Positions 33,701-42,251 of a stretch of DNA of 50,771 nt are shown piece by piece. The notes beneath the pieces were generated by a model. The model did not search any database, was not told where the DNA came from, and worked only from the letters and a program-made list of their open reading frames with translations. Every line of letters starts with the position of its first letter. The first letter of the stretch is position 1. The stretch lies in contig URHQ01000003.1 of the NCBI GenBank assembly GCA_900547655.1, positions 1 through 50,771 of the forward strand, written 5' to 3'. A program made the position numbers and the translations under genes. The stretch is from an uncultured Collinsella sp. (GTDB lineage Bacteria > Actinomycetota > Coriobacteriia > Coriobacteriales > Coriobacteriaceae).

Positions 33701-35073
33701 TGATCGGCCGGTCCATCGCGGGTTGGGGCGTTATGCCACCAGATGCCACAGTACCCCACGCGGTGCCGTGGCCACAACATTCGGGCTTTTTGGCAACCGT
33801 CAACGAGCAACTGCAGCATATTACTTGGACGCGAGGAGCATCGGCATTTGCAACGCAGCCCGTGGGTGCCGCAGGCTGTGGCCCGGCATCGTTTAGCGTA
33901 AGCAACAACGGCAGGTGCGTGCTCTATGTAGAGAACACCGATGGCAAGGTGGGGCAAACCTACGACGAAGAAGGCAACCCGGTAGCAGTGATGGGCAAGC
34001 ACTTCCGCATCTTCGCCAGCACCTTGGCAGGCGATCTGTTCACGGAGCCGTTCGTGATGTGCGAGCTGGACCATCCCGTCGATCAGATAACGACATTTTT
34101 GACGTCGGGAGGCATGCTCTCCGCGCTCGCCACGCACATTGTGAGCGCGGAGAAGAGCGAGGCAGAGCTGCACGGCATCGAAGTGCCCTTGGTGGCGTGT
34201 GCCACTCCGACGGGCGCCGTTGCTACCTCGGGCGCGGTGGTGCCCGGAGCAGCAGGCGAATCCTTCATGGTCACGGTGCGAAACGACGGCAACACCTTAC
34301 TGACCGCCGGCACGATCGATCTGTACCGAGAGGGCTCCAGCCAGCCGTTCTCCAGCGCATCCATCGGATTCGGAGTGAACGCACGCATGGCTTCAATCTA
34401 CGATCCAGAGCTTGCCGAGGACGCTTCGGCCAACGACATGGCACACGTGAAGTACGCGCTCGAGACGCTGGGCGCACGTTTTGCAACGCACCCGCTGGTA
34501 GCCGACAACGGCAACGCCGTGCTGGCACCGGGTTGCACGGCACAGTTCCGCATGAGCTTCGCCATCCCCGAGAGCTGGAGCAACGAAGTGGGCAAACGCG
34601 TAACGCTGTATGCGAAGGCGCGTAATCTGGTGGCGCTCGATCCCGTAACGCTCGAGGAAATTCGACCGGGCGCGAACTCGGCGCTGGGTGCCGTACTGCA
34701 CGAGCTTCATGTGCCCGACGCGTCATGCGAACGCTCAGAAGTTCAGGTCGGCGTATGCGACAGCGCAGATACGACAGGACTTCACGACGCCCCGATGACC
34801 GTGGACGGCGATGGCGGCTCGAGCGGCGGCGGTTCCGGCACGGGAGGCAGCTCCGGTGGCGGCAGCAGCTCTGGCAGCGGCAAGGACCGCGGTAACAGCA
34901 AGCGTTCTGGAAAAGCAGGCGCGCTTGCTGGAACGGGTGACAGCAACATCCCCCTGACAGCAGCCGCAGCAGCACTCGCCGCGGCTGGTGCCGGCCTTGT
35001 CGCCTACAGCGCCCGCCGCACGGCACTCGAAGCCGACACCGCCAATGAGGCCAATTCGGATAGGCCTCGCTAG
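30703..35073 (+). CDS. Large Tat-exported, sortase-anchored surface protein
   Basis: This is a 1,456-residue precursor. The N-terminus has a twin-arginine signal (MLDRRSLLIAGASSLAGIML) and a likely cleavage site before AYADEK. Residues about 45-150 resemble a carboxypeptidase-regulatory/Ig-like fold (NTPITGAQVTLTSRY, TDDEGTAIFEV). The middle is long, rich in Trp, Asp and Gly, and unrecognised. A Gly/Ser-rich linker precedes a non-canonical sortase motif, LAGTGD, followed by a hydrophobic helix and a charged tail. The combination of Tat export and sortase anchoring is notable. The function is unknown, perhaps adhesion or glycan binding. The ATG at 30703 has GGGAG upstream. Confidence 0.8.
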   Translation: MLDRRSLLIAGASSLAGIMLPRVPGSANAFMLPFIPTEAYADEKDPFRVLVLSRTMFGVVVVDVANKNTPITGAQVTLTSRYAAGKQLTATTDDEGTAIFEVAPLSEGYVDEATLLDAYDFNGGISISMAGYRDVEIPLARIQGGTAITAPTRPLSDGEPYFRQLTFDEWDIQYADATFMALPKDDTANEQADTHAFTVQAHLPQGGQATLRINKVTPAAGSSPETVTQIGQVKASASGADNLATFTLEDKFLDAASGLLEEGCKLRFALDYQGKTYTLSSPMAVVTAPAAKAESGSTTIVPTTMDQEITPFDFPAAFPGIGGNKFTCWMPTFPILFDFSFAGYVLFGGGYKPVGYMNDSGNPDPEYWKKSPRESGAKQANRYLDEMEGKWNQYKSMSAGSGTDPRNTKLLRHHCTLLFTMDIATQLYGSLAYDWVGKTWGNNNDPAYGNIKALFQVRTDLNWTEQFTLGPVPFFLNVNPWVLAKLALAVGAHTHGSGAAFFKNISLDYSNTSGSFTIQIGLAVTFGAGVAGVASSAVRGAASLTLFIGYEKADGHQLPRLRVGADVDVDVILQFVMFKWTTKAWSGSWPTLLDSWNMSVNNGNQYVLQRSELALGGDTPYTLDARFGTAGNAEAGGVPQFIASATIVTNAELLARAEVKATAVNAAPVVRDWDQAVTCIELEADAESDDTGQIEHFVHALIENDENAATMYKYTYIEQAKDAAADPNANSAGVSEDERGGIKPSSDNVLFSGVLSEAHMKLAMIAGVECLFRIASVRYGDNGRSRLVVHTKANGTWSAPMPVDFPLGFGEGDVERDGIFDYDFDVVEYTDGRENQDAYVLLVSGERPDGDNTLFDTASTAGILSVVRLRISNDGVRVMSHTSWRSISRGRLQENGHHCLQCPRITVGKTLVDGRLSGAYLHRRGTTAEKALGTEAEVALECFTLWSDDLGDSLTFRQVLRFPQAPSSIELGVPENINGKMVVPVAYETANGCGCASYAVIGRSIAGWGVMPPDATVPHAVPWPQHSGFLATVNEQLQHITWTRGASAFATQPVGAAGCGPASFSVSNNGRCVLYVENTDGKVGQTYDEEGNPVAVMGKHFRIFASTLAGDLFTEPFVMCELDHPVDQITTFLTSGGMLSALATHIVSAEKSEAELHGIEVPLVACATPTGAVATSGAVVPGAAGESFMVTVRNDGNTLLTAGTIDLYREGSSQPFSSASIGFGVNARMASIYDPELAEDASANDMAHVKYALETLGARFATHPLVADNGNAVLAPGCTAQFRMSFAIPESWSNEVGKRVTLYAKARNLVALDPVTLEEIRPGANSALGAVLHELHVPDASCERSEVQVGVCDSADTTGLHDAPMTVDGDGGSSGGGSGTGGSSGGGSSSGSGKDRGNSKRSGKAGALAGTGDSNIPLTAAAAALAAAGAGLVAYSARRTALEADTANEANSDRPR

Positions 35074-35162
35074 CTCCTAGTTACTTTTGTGAGAGACGCC
35101 GACTCGGCTCATCGAACATCAAATGGGCTGGTTCTGGATACCCAGAGCCAGCCCATTACGCA

Positions 35163-35747
35163 TTAGATGTCGTCAGAGGAGTCGAGTTCTGCCTCGAGCT
35201 TGGCACGGCGTCTTTTCGCCGTGAAAAACGTTGCGCACAGGCCAGCAAACGTGGCCGCGAAAATCGTCGCACCGCAGAACGCGCCCGTGGCCAGGTTCGC
35301 CAACCAAAAGACGCTTTCGAGCGGTACGATCTGCGCCTCAGCGATACAGCGCATTTCGGCAATAACAAGCGCGAACGCGGCGCCGCTAAGACCGCTGAGA
35401 AGTAGGAAATATCCAACAGGAAGATGCTCGGTTTGCCCAAAACGATTGGTATCGACATAGCCCTTCCGCGTTTGCAGTCCTGCGCAAATCAACATCACGA
35501 GAACGAGCCACAAATACATGGCTGCCTCGAACGGCGTTGCAAAGCCATGCGGCATTTCACTGGCGTCGCTGTGAACCCACGCAACCTGTCGAGCTATAAA
35601 CTGGTAGAAAAATATCATCAACATGCCAAACGAAAGCAGCACGAAACCAATCTTGTAGATCTTCGCGCTCTCAGCCTCCAGGCGCTCATCCTTTGGGCCG
35701 GCATATTCACGCCACTTTTGCACGAGTTTTAAATCTTCAAATTTCAT
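35163..35747 (-). CDS. Four-helix membrane protein (possibly DUF6773-like)
   Basis: The 194-residue protein starts with a hydrophilic block (KDERLEAESAKIYKIG) and has four transmembrane helices (about 30-50, 72-90, 110-130, 140-170). A charged, acidic tail follows. I recognise only a loose resemblance to DUF6773-type proteins, which pair with XRE regulators. The XRE gene here ends 9 bases upstream of its start, so the two form an operon. Function unknown. Confidence 0.75.
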   Translation of the reverse strand: MKFEDLKLVQKWREYAGPKDERLEAESAKIYKIGFVLLSFGMLMIFFYQFIARQVAWVHSDASEMPHGFATPFEAAMYLWLVLVMLICAGLQTRKGYVDTNRFGQTEHLPVGYFLLLSGLSGAAFALVIAEMRCIAEAQIVPLESVFWLANLATGAFCGATIFAATFAGLCATFFTAKRRRAKLEAELDSSDDI

Positions 35748-35756
35748 AGCGAACTC

Positions 35757-35987
35757 CTAAAGAGCGTTAGGGTCGACGTCGATCCCGTCTTCCCAAAACA
35801 GATCGTTCAACGTAACGCGTAGCGCTTTGCAGATCGCCACGCACAAATTGAGCGTGGGGTTGTAGCCGCCCGCCTCGATCAGGCCGATGGTCTGGCGCGT
35901 AACGCCCACGGCCTCGGCCAAGTCAGCTTGCGAAAGGCCAACCGCCGCGCGCGCCGCCTTCATGCGTAGGTTCTTTTTGCCCGGCAT
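35757..35987 (-). CDS. Small XRE-family transcriptional regulator
   Basis: A 76-residue, single-domain HTH protein (MKAARAAVGLSQADLAEAVG, VTRQTIGLIEAGGYNPTLNL), of the same short type as the immunity-repressor-like YozG/Yhz regulators. The ATG at 35987 is preceded by AAGGA. It heads a two-gene operon with the four-helix membrane protein and probably autoregulates. Confidence 0.85.
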   Translation of the reverse strand: MPGKKNLRMKAARAAVGLSQADLAEAVGVTRQTIGLIEAGGYNPTLNLCVAICKALRVTLNDLFWEDGIDVDPNAL

Positions 35988-36137
35988 GGAGTTCCTTTCG
36001 TAGTAATGGACAGATATCCGTTGCAACATGACAGAAATATATTGCATATATCAGACAATGTCAACTATATCTGTCATTATGAAAACCATATTCGTCATCG
36101 CCATGCGGACATTACAACTTCGGTTCACTATTCAAAC

Positions 36138-36174
36138 TTACTCGGACAGAACCGACTCGGTTTTGTCCGAGTAA
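36138..36174. promoter_or_regulatory. 37-bp near-perfect palindrome upstream of ATPase gene
   Basis: TTACTCGGACA (36138-36148) mirrors TGTCCGAGTAA (36164-36174), and the interior is also palindromic apart from two position pairs. A 21-bp segment (36152-36172) recurs inverted at 36209-36229, so the region holds a duplicated operator. Confidence 0.8.
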
Positions 36175-36208
36175 ACTCGAGCATAAACCGATTCATGCGA
36201 TACAATTA

Positions 36209-36243
36209 ACTCGGACAAAACCGAGTCGGAAGGAACCGAGTAA
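36209..36243 (+). promoter_or_regulatory. Second operator copy running into the ribosome-binding site
   Basis: ACTCGGACAAAACCGAGTCGG (36209-36229) is an exact inverted copy of 36152-36172. It is followed at once by AAGGAA (36230-36235) and a further ACCGAGTAA half-site, then GTG 36244. A protein bound here would block both transcription and ribosome access. Confidence 0.7.
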
Positions 36244-37626
36244 GTGGAATTCATTGGCAGGGAGCGTGAACTCGCCCGTATTAAGAAAACGCTCAAAGCA
36301 CCCGAGCAACGCAATGTTCTCATTTACGGCAGGCGTCGCGTCGGAAAAAGTGAGCTCATCAAGCAGGCGCTAACGGATTTGTCAGACGTCGCAACGGTCT
36401 ATTACGAGTGCCGTCAAACCTCCGAGGCAGACAACCTCGAGAGTCTGTCCGTCCTTGTTGCTGAAGCGCTGAGCTTTCCTCCGCTCGCCTTCGCAGGCAT
36501 CCGCGAGCTCATCGAATTTCTGTTTGCCCAAGCCAAAGACAAGAACATTACCCTCGTTCTCGACGAATACCCCTACTTGAGAGATGCGGTTAAAGGCTTA
36601 GACAGCATTCTTCAGACCTCAATCGACGCTCACAGGGAAGACTCACGTTTAAACATTGTCCTGTGCGGCTCCTACGTTGAGATTATGAAATCCCTCATCG
36701 AGCATGAAAGCCCCCTCTACGGGCGAATTGATCTCGCGCTTGAGCTTAAGCCCATGGATTACTTTGACGCTGCGAAGTTCTATCCCGCGTTCTCGCCCGA
36801 GGACAAGGTGCGGCTCTATAGCGTTTTTGGCGGCATCCCCTTTTACAATCGCCTCATCGATCAATCCCAAAGCGTACGCGACAACATCATCGAGCTCGTC
36901 ACGGAACCTGGCGCCCGCTTAGAAAGCGAGGTGCCGTCCTATCTCAACGCCGAGATCTCGAAGATGACCAACGCCAACGAAGTTTTCGGGGCTCTCGCAC
37001 AAGGTTACTCCCGTTGGGGGGACGTGCTGGCACAGTCGCACGTCTCGAGCGGTCCGGCCATGGCAGACGTGCTCGACAAGCTCATGTCACTCGAAATCGT
37101 CCAAAAGCGTGCACCCATCAACGACCCTACGAACAAGCGCAAGTCTGGCTACTTTGTAGTGGATCCGCTTTCGCTCTTTTACTATCGCTATGTTTTCCGC
37201 AATGCCTCAGCGCGTCAGCTGCTCGACCCGGAAGTCTTCTATGATCGTCACGTCTCCCAAGACTTCGAGGAAAACTACGTTCCTCATATGTTTGAGGAGA
37301 TCTGCCGTCAATACCTCGTGCGGCAGAACAGGACCGGCAAGATCGAACCGGCTTTCGACGCCATAGGCAAGTACTGGTACGACGATCCCGCAAACAAAAC
37401 GAGCGGCGAATTCGACGTGGTAACGCAAGACCCCGAGGGCTACGCATTCTACGAAGCAAAGTTCCGCAAATCCCCCATCACGCAAAAAATGGTCGACGAG
37501 GAAATCGCCCAAGTCGAGGCAACGGGGCTCAAGTGCCATCGCTATGGATTCTTCTCCCGTTCGGGCTTCGAAGCTGGCGAAAGCGATCGAACCGTCTTCA
37601 TCGACCTGCCGCAGATGTTTGGATAG
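36244..37626 (+). CDS. AAA ATPase with C-terminal DUF234 (PD-(D/E)xK-like) domain
   Basis: A 460-residue archaeal-type ATPase: Walker A GRRRVGKSELI (about residues 28-38), Walker B TLVLDEYPYL and the sensor segment NIVLCGSYVE. A winged-helix-like middle (about 260-320) and the DUF234 region (about 330-455) follow, with GEFDVV and AFYEAKF resembling a PD-(D/E)xK nuclease core. The start is GTG 36244 with AAGGAA 8 bases upstream. These proteins occur sporadically and are often linked to mobile DNA or toxin-like activity; the role is not established. The repeated palindromes just upstream suggest autoregulation through its own winged helix. Confidence 0.82.
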   Translation: MEFIGRERELARIKKTLKAPEQRNVLIYGRRRVGKSELIKQALTDLSDVATVYYECRQTSEADNLESLSVLVAEALSFPPLAFAGIRELIEFLFAQAKDKNITLVLDEYPYLRDAVKGLDSILQTSIDAHREDSRLNIVLCGSYVEIMKSLIEHESPLYGRIDLALELKPMDYFDAAKFYPAFSPEDKVRLYSVFGGIPFYNRLIDQSQSVRDNIIELVTEPGARLESEVPSYLNAEISKMTNANEVFGALAQGYSRWGDVLAQSHVSSGPAMADVLDKLMSLEIVQKRAPINDPTNKRKSGYFVVDPLSLFYYRYVFRNASARQLLDPEVFYDRHVSQDFEENYVPHMFEEICRQYLVRQNRTGKIEPAFDAIGKYWYDDPANKTSGEFDVVTQDPEGYAFYEAKFRKSPITQKMVDEEIAQVEATGLKCHRYGFFSRSGFEAGESDRTVFIDLPQMFG

Positions 37627-37783
37627 GACAGGACAGGTCTCTCCCACATTCCAAGCATTCATTATCTAATCGAACGATTGTTCGATGGATTTCGTGTTGG
37701 TTGGAATCGTCTGTGGGCTGGGCTATGCTACCTTGACTATCTATATGACTTAAACGCAGCAAGGGAGCACCGAGAGAGCGAGT

Positions 37784-39781
37784 ATGGCAAAAAACACCGC
37801 AAACTATGGTAACGACAGTATCCGCCAGCTCAAGGACGAGGAGCGCGTACGCCTGCGTCCCGCCGTCATCTTTGGCTCGGACGGACTCGACGGCTGCGCG
37901 CATGCCGCCTTCGAGATCCTGTCCAACGCCGTTGACGAGGCGCGCCAGGGCTACGGCAAGCTCATCACCCTTACCGCTTTTCGCGATGGCTCTATCCAGG
38001 TAGAGGACAACGGCCGTGGCTGCCCGCTCGACTGGAACCCTTCCGAGAAGCGCTTTAACTGGGAGCTCGTCTTTTGCGAGCTCTACGCCGGCGGCAAATA
38101 CAATAACAACCAGGGCGGCGACTACGACTTCTCGCTCGGCACCAACGGACTGGGCTCCTGCGCGACTCAGTACGCTTCCGAATACATGGACGTCACGGTT
38201 TGGCGCGACGGCAACAAGTACTCCCTGCACTTTAAGAAGGGCAAGGTTGTCGGCGCCAAAAAGAAGGCACTCGAGATTGAGCCCAGCGACGAGAACCGCA
38301 CCGGCACCACTATCAAGTGGCGCCCCGATCTTGAGGTCTTTACCTCGATTAGCATTCCCCACGATTGGTATCGCGAGACCATGCGCCGTCAGGCCGTGGT
38401 CAACGCCAACGTGACCTTCCGCCTGTGCATCGAGGGCGACGATGGCGAGTTTTCCGAAGAGGACTTTTGCTACCCCAAGGGCATCGAGGACTATGTGCTC
38501 GAGAAGGTCGGTACCGACTACCTTACCGAGCCCTTCTTTATCGAGGCCGACCGCCGTGGTCGCGACCGTGAAGACCTGCCCGACTACAATGTAAAAATCA
38601 CTGCATGCATGTGCTTCTCGCGCACCTTCACGATGCAGGAGTACTACCACAACTCCTCCTGGCTCGAGAACGGCGGTTCGCCCGAGAAGGCCGCCCGTAG
38701 CGCTCTGACCAGCGCCATCGATGCTTATATTAAGCAACAGGGCAAGTACAACAAAAACGAGAGCGGCATTAAGTGGCAGGACGTCCAAGACTGCCTGGTG
38801 CTGGTGACCAACTGCTTCTCCACCCAGACGTCTTACGAAAACCAGACCAAGAAGGCCATCAATAACCGCTTTATCCAGCAGGCCATGACGGCATTCTTTA
38901 AGGAACGCCTCTCGACCTACTTGATCGAGAACAAAGACGCCGCCAACAAGATCATGGAGCAGGTGCTCATCAACAAGCGCTCGCGCGAGAATGCCGAGAA
39001 AACGCGCCAGAGCATCAAGACCAACCTGCAGCAGAAGACCGACATGGCCAACCGCGTGCAGAAGTTCATCGACTGCCGCTCCAAGGACAAGAGCCGTCGC
39101 GAGATCTATATCGTAGAGGGCGACTCGGCAGCAGGCGCCATTCGTACGTCGCGCGATGCCGAGTTCCAGGGCGTCATGCCCGTCCGAGGCAAGATTCTCA
39201 ACTGCCTGAAGGAGGACTATCCGCGCATCTTTAAGTCCGACATCATCATGGACCTCATGCGCGTGCTGGGCTGCGGTGTGGAGATCAAGGACAAGCGCAT
39301 CAAGAACCTTGGTGCCTTCGACCTGGACAACCTCAACTGGAACAAGGTCATCATCTGTACGGACGCCGACGTCGACGGTTACCACATCCGCACGCTCGTG
39401 CTCACCATGCTCTACCGCCTGGTGCCCACACTTATCGACGAGGGCTACGTCTATATCGCCGAGTCGCCGCTCTACGAGATCAACTGCAAAGAAAAGACCT
39501 ACTTTGCCTACACCGAGCTCGAGAAGAACGGCATCCTTAAGGAGATCGGCGACCAAAAGTGCTCCATCAACCGCTCCAAGGGTCTTGGTGAGAACGATCC
39601 GGACATGATGTGGCTCACCACCATGAACCCCGAGACGCGTCGCCTGATTAAGGTGGAGCCCGAGGACGTCACCAAGATGGAGACCATGTTCAACCTGTTG
39701 CTGGGCAACGACGAGGCGGGCCGTAAGCGCCACATCTCCGAGCACGGCAAGGAATACCTGGACCAGCTGGACCTGCAGTAG
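37784..39781 (+). CDS. Type IIA DNA topoisomerase subunit B (ParE/GyrB-like)
   Basis: A 665-residue subunit: GHKL ATPase with ILSNAVDEA (Asn-Asp-Glu), VEDNGRGCPLD and a variant lid, SLGTNGLGSC, in place of the usual GGLHGVG. Then a transducer domain, the TOPRIM core YIVEGDSAAGA and ICTDADVDGYHI, and a C-terminal SKGLGENDPDMM. It supplies ATP hydrolysis and the metal site for strand passage, with subunit A encoded 45 bases downstream. I call it topoisomerase IV-like rather than gyrase because of the atypical lid and the adjacent subunit A; drug sensitivity and decatenation activity cannot be judged. Confidence 0.9.
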   Translation: MAKNTANYGNDSIRQLKDEERVRLRPAVIFGSDGLDGCAHAAFEILSNAVDEARQGYGKLITLTAFRDGSIQVEDNGRGCPLDWNPSEKRFNWELVFCELYAGGKYNNNQGGDYDFSLGTNGLGSCATQYASEYMDVTVWRDGNKYSLHFKKGKVVGAKKKALEIEPSDENRTGTTIKWRPDLEVFTSISIPHDWYRETMRRQAVVNANVTFRLCIEGDDGEFSEEDFCYPKGIEDYVLEKVGTDYLTEPFFIEADRRGRDREDLPDYNVKITACMCFSRTFTMQEYYHNSSWLENGGSPEKAARSALTSAIDAYIKQQGKYNKNESGIKWQDVQDCLVLVTNCFSTQTSYENQTKKAINNRFIQQAMTAFFKERLSTYLIENKDAANKIMEQVLINKRSRENAEKTRQSIKTNLQQKTDMANRVQKFIDCRSKDKSRREIYIVEGDSAAGAIRTSRDAEFQGVMPVRGKILNCLKEDYPRIFKSDIIMDLMRVLGCGVEIKDKRIKNLGAFDLDNLNWNKVIICTDADVDGYHIRTLVLTMLYRLVPTLIDEGYVYIAESPLYEINCKEKTYFAYTELEKNGILKEIGDQKCSINRSKGLGENDPDMMWLTTMNPETRRLIKVEPEDVTKMETMFNLLLGNDEAGRKRHISEHGKEYLDQLDLQ

Positions 39782-39826
39782 CAGCAAATCGATAACGACG
39801 GCCCATAAGAAGTTCAAGAGGAAATC

Positions 39827-42067
39827 GTGGCAAAGAAAAAGACGAAGAACCAGCCCAAGAAAAAGCAGGTCAACGCCGAGAACGTCATCGGCCTGCACTC
39901 CGAGGTCACCGATCAGCCGATCACGCAGACGCTCGAGGTCAACTACATGCCCTACGCCATGAGCGTCAACGTCTCGCGTGCGTTCCCCGAGATCGACGGC
40001 TTTAAGCCCTCGCACCGCAAGCTGCTCTACACCATGTACAAGATGGGTCTGCTCAAGGGCGAGCGCCAGAAGAGCGCCAACATCGTGGGCCAGACCATGA
40101 AGCTCAACCCGCACGGCGACGCCGCCATCTACGAGACGATGGTGCGCCTGGCCACCGGCAACGAAGCGCTGCTTGCGCCCTTCGTGGAGTCGAAGGGCAA
40201 CTTTGGCAAGTACTATTCGGGCGACCTGAGCTACGCCGCCTCGCGTTACACCGAGGCCAAGCTCTCCCCCATCAGCGCCGAGATCTTCAAGGACATCGAC
40301 AAGGACCCGGTCGACTTCGTCGACAGCTACGACGGCGCCATGAAGGAGCCGCGCCTGCTGCCCACCACGTTCCCCAATATCCTCGTCTCAGCCAACAAGG
40401 GCATCGGTGTCGCCATGGCGTCCGACATCTGCGGCTTCAACCTCAACGAGGTCTGCACTGCCACAATGCACTACCTGCAGGACCCCGACTGCGACCTGCT
40501 CGAATACATGCCCATGCCCGACTTCTCGACCGGCGGCGAGATCATCTACCGCCGCGAGGAGATGGAAAAGATTATCGAGACCGGCCTTGGCAGCTTCCAG
40601 ATCCGCTCCCGCTGGCGCTGGATTCCCGAAGAGCGCATCATCGAGGTCTACGAGATTCCCTACACCACCAAGACCGATGTCATCATCGAGCGCATCGTCA
40701 AGCTCTCCAAAGAGGGCAAGGTCAAGGAGATTGCCGACATCCGCGACGAGACCGACCTCTCGGGCTTGCGCATCGCCATCGACCTTAAGCGCGGTGTCGA
40801 CCCCGACAAGCTCATGGCCAAGCTCTATCGCTCGACCACGCTGCAGGATTCGTTCTCGTGCAACTTCAACGTGCTGGTCGATGGTTACCCTCGCGTTATG
40901 GGCGTGCGCCAGATCCTGCACGAGTGGGTCAAGTGGCGTATTGAGTCCACGCGTCGCCGCATTAACTTTGACCTGGGCAAAAAGTCCGAGCGCCTGCACC
41001 TGCTGCACGGCCTTGAGGCAATCTTGCTCGACATCGACAAGGCCATCGCCATCATCCGCGGCACCAAGCTCGAAGCCGAGGTCGTGCCCAACCTTATGAA
41101 GGGTTTCGACATCGACGAGACCCAGGCCGAGTTTGTTGCCGAACTTAAGCTCCGCAACATCAACGAGGAATACATCCTCAACCGCACCAAGGACATCGCT
41201 AAGCTCGAGGGTGAGATTGCCGAGCTTGAGGAGATTCTCTCGAGCGAGGACAACATCAAGAAGGTCATCAGCGACGAGCTGGCAGCGGTCAACAAGAAGT
41301 ATGTGATGCCGCGTCGCACGGGCAGGATCGAGCCCCATGAGGTCATCGAGGTAAGCCTGGAGCCCGAGGTCGAGGAATATCCGGTTACCATCATGCTCTC
41401 GCGCGATGGCTACCTTAAGAAGATGACGGACCGCGTACTCAAGAAGGCGACCACGCTCAAGTACAAGGACGGCGACAAACCCTTTATCGAGTTCCCGTCC
41501 TCCAACACGCACGAGCTGCTCGTGTTTACCAACAAGAGCCAGGTGTACAAGTGCAAGGTTGCGGCATTTGAGGACACCAAGTCGGCCCAGCTGGGCTCGT
41601 ACCTGCCGACCGATCTTGAGATGGAACCCGACGAGAGTGTCATCTGGGTCATCGACCCCGAGGACTACAAGGCCGACGTGTTGTTCGTCTTTGAGAACGG
41701 CCGCGCGGTGCGCGTCGCGCTTTCTGGATACGTCACCAAGACCAACCGCAAACGCCTCAAGAACGCCATCTACGGTGGCAGCAAGCTGCTGTATGCCCAG
41801 GTGCTCAACACAGATCGCGACATCGCGCTGGTCTCGAGCGACTATCGTTTGATGAACTTCAACACGTCGCTGCTCAAGACCAAGACGACCACCAACACGC
41901 AGGGCGTCCAGGCCTTTACAGCCAAGAAGGGTCGCTTGGTCACCACCGTCGGCACGACCGAAGAGATCCTTGGCGCCGGCGTCTCGGCCGAGAAGTTCAC
42001 CGCGCAGAGCCTGCCCTCCGCCGGTGCCCTCATGAAGGAAAACGACATGCCGAGTTTGTTTGACTAG
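39827..42067 (+). CDS. Type IIA DNA topoisomerase subunit A (ParC/GyrA-like)
   Basis: A 746-residue breakage-reunion subunit: a basic tail (AKKKTKNQPKKKQ), the winged-helix DNA gate GFKPSHRKLLYTMYK, MKLNPHGDAAIYETMVRL, and the catalytic tyrosine in AASRYTEAKLS. A coiled-coil (about 420-470) precedes a C-terminal domain with blades such as TIMLSRDGYLKKMT and LVFTNKSQVYKCKV. No GyrA box (QRRGGKG) is visible, favouring a topoisomerase IV-like enzyme. The start is GTG 39827 after AGAGGAA. It is co-transcribed with subunit B and ends at a strong terminator. Confidence 0.9.
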   Translation: MAKKKTKNQPKKKQVNAENVIGLHSEVTDQPITQTLEVNYMPYAMSVNVSRAFPEIDGFKPSHRKLLYTMYKMGLLKGERQKSANIVGQTMKLNPHGDAAIYETMVRLATGNEALLAPFVESKGNFGKYYSGDLSYAASRYTEAKLSPISAEIFKDIDKDPVDFVDSYDGAMKEPRLLPTTFPNILVSANKGIGVAMASDICGFNLNEVCTATMHYLQDPDCDLLEYMPMPDFSTGGEIIYRREEMEKIIETGLGSFQIRSRWRWIPEERIIEVYEIPYTTKTDVIIERIVKLSKEGKVKEIADIRDETDLSGLRIAIDLKRGVDPDKLMAKLYRSTTLQDSFSCNFNVLVDGYPRVMGVRQILHEWVKWRIESTRRRINFDLGKKSERLHLLHGLEAILLDIDKAIAIIRGTKLEAEVVPNLMKGFDIDETQAEFVAELKLRNINEEYILNRTKDIAKLEGEIAELEEILSSEDNIKKVISDELAAVNKKYVMPRRTGRIEPHEVIEVSLEPEVEEYPVTIMLSRDGYLKKMTDRVLKKATTLKYKDGDKPFIEFPSSNTHELLVFTNKSQVYKCKVAAFEDTKSAQLGSYLPTDLEMEPDESVIWVIDPEDYKADVLFVFENGRAVRVALSGYVTKTNRKRLKNAIYGGSKLLYAQVLNTDRDIALVSSDYRLMNFNTSLLKTKTTTNTQGVQAFTAKKGRLVTTVGTTEEILGAGVSAEKFTAQSLPSAGALMKENDMPSLFD

Positions 42068-42104
42068 GTACCACGGCAACGAGACCGTTAGATACTTCGC
42101 AAAG

Positions 42105-42153
42105 CGACGAGGCCCGGAGCGCAACGACATTGCGCCCGGGACTCGTCGTTTTT
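42105..42153 (+). terminator. Terminator of the topoisomerase operon
   Basis: The arms CGACGAG(GCCCGG) and (CCGGGA)CTCGTCG form a long GC-rich stem ending at 42148, followed by TTTTTC. It lies 38 bases after the subunit A stop. Confidence 0.85.
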
Positions 42154-42168
42154 CTTCTCAACTATTTC

Positions 42169-42210
42169 TTAACGCAGATTAATTGATTTCTGCTTATTTT
42201 TCTGCGTTAA
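42169..42210. promoter_or_regulatory. AT-rich inverted repeat upstream of second ATPase
   Basis: TTAACGCAGA (42169-42178) mirrors TCTGCGTTAA (42201-42210) across 22 AT-rich bases. It is separate from the downstream iterons and may be a second operator or a promoter element. Confidence 0.5.
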
Positions 42211-42251
42211 AAAATGTCAGCGTCACTGCTTCGATGCCCTTTGGTCGGTCG

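Noticed and set aside
32230..34173. Long frame antisense to the large surface protein
   Set aside because: This is a shadow of a GC-rich gene with no domain or start signal.
37598..40114. Very long open frame antisense to the topoisomerase genes
   Set aside because: It mirrors the strong codon bias of both topoisomerase genes, spans two genes and has no ribosome-binding site.
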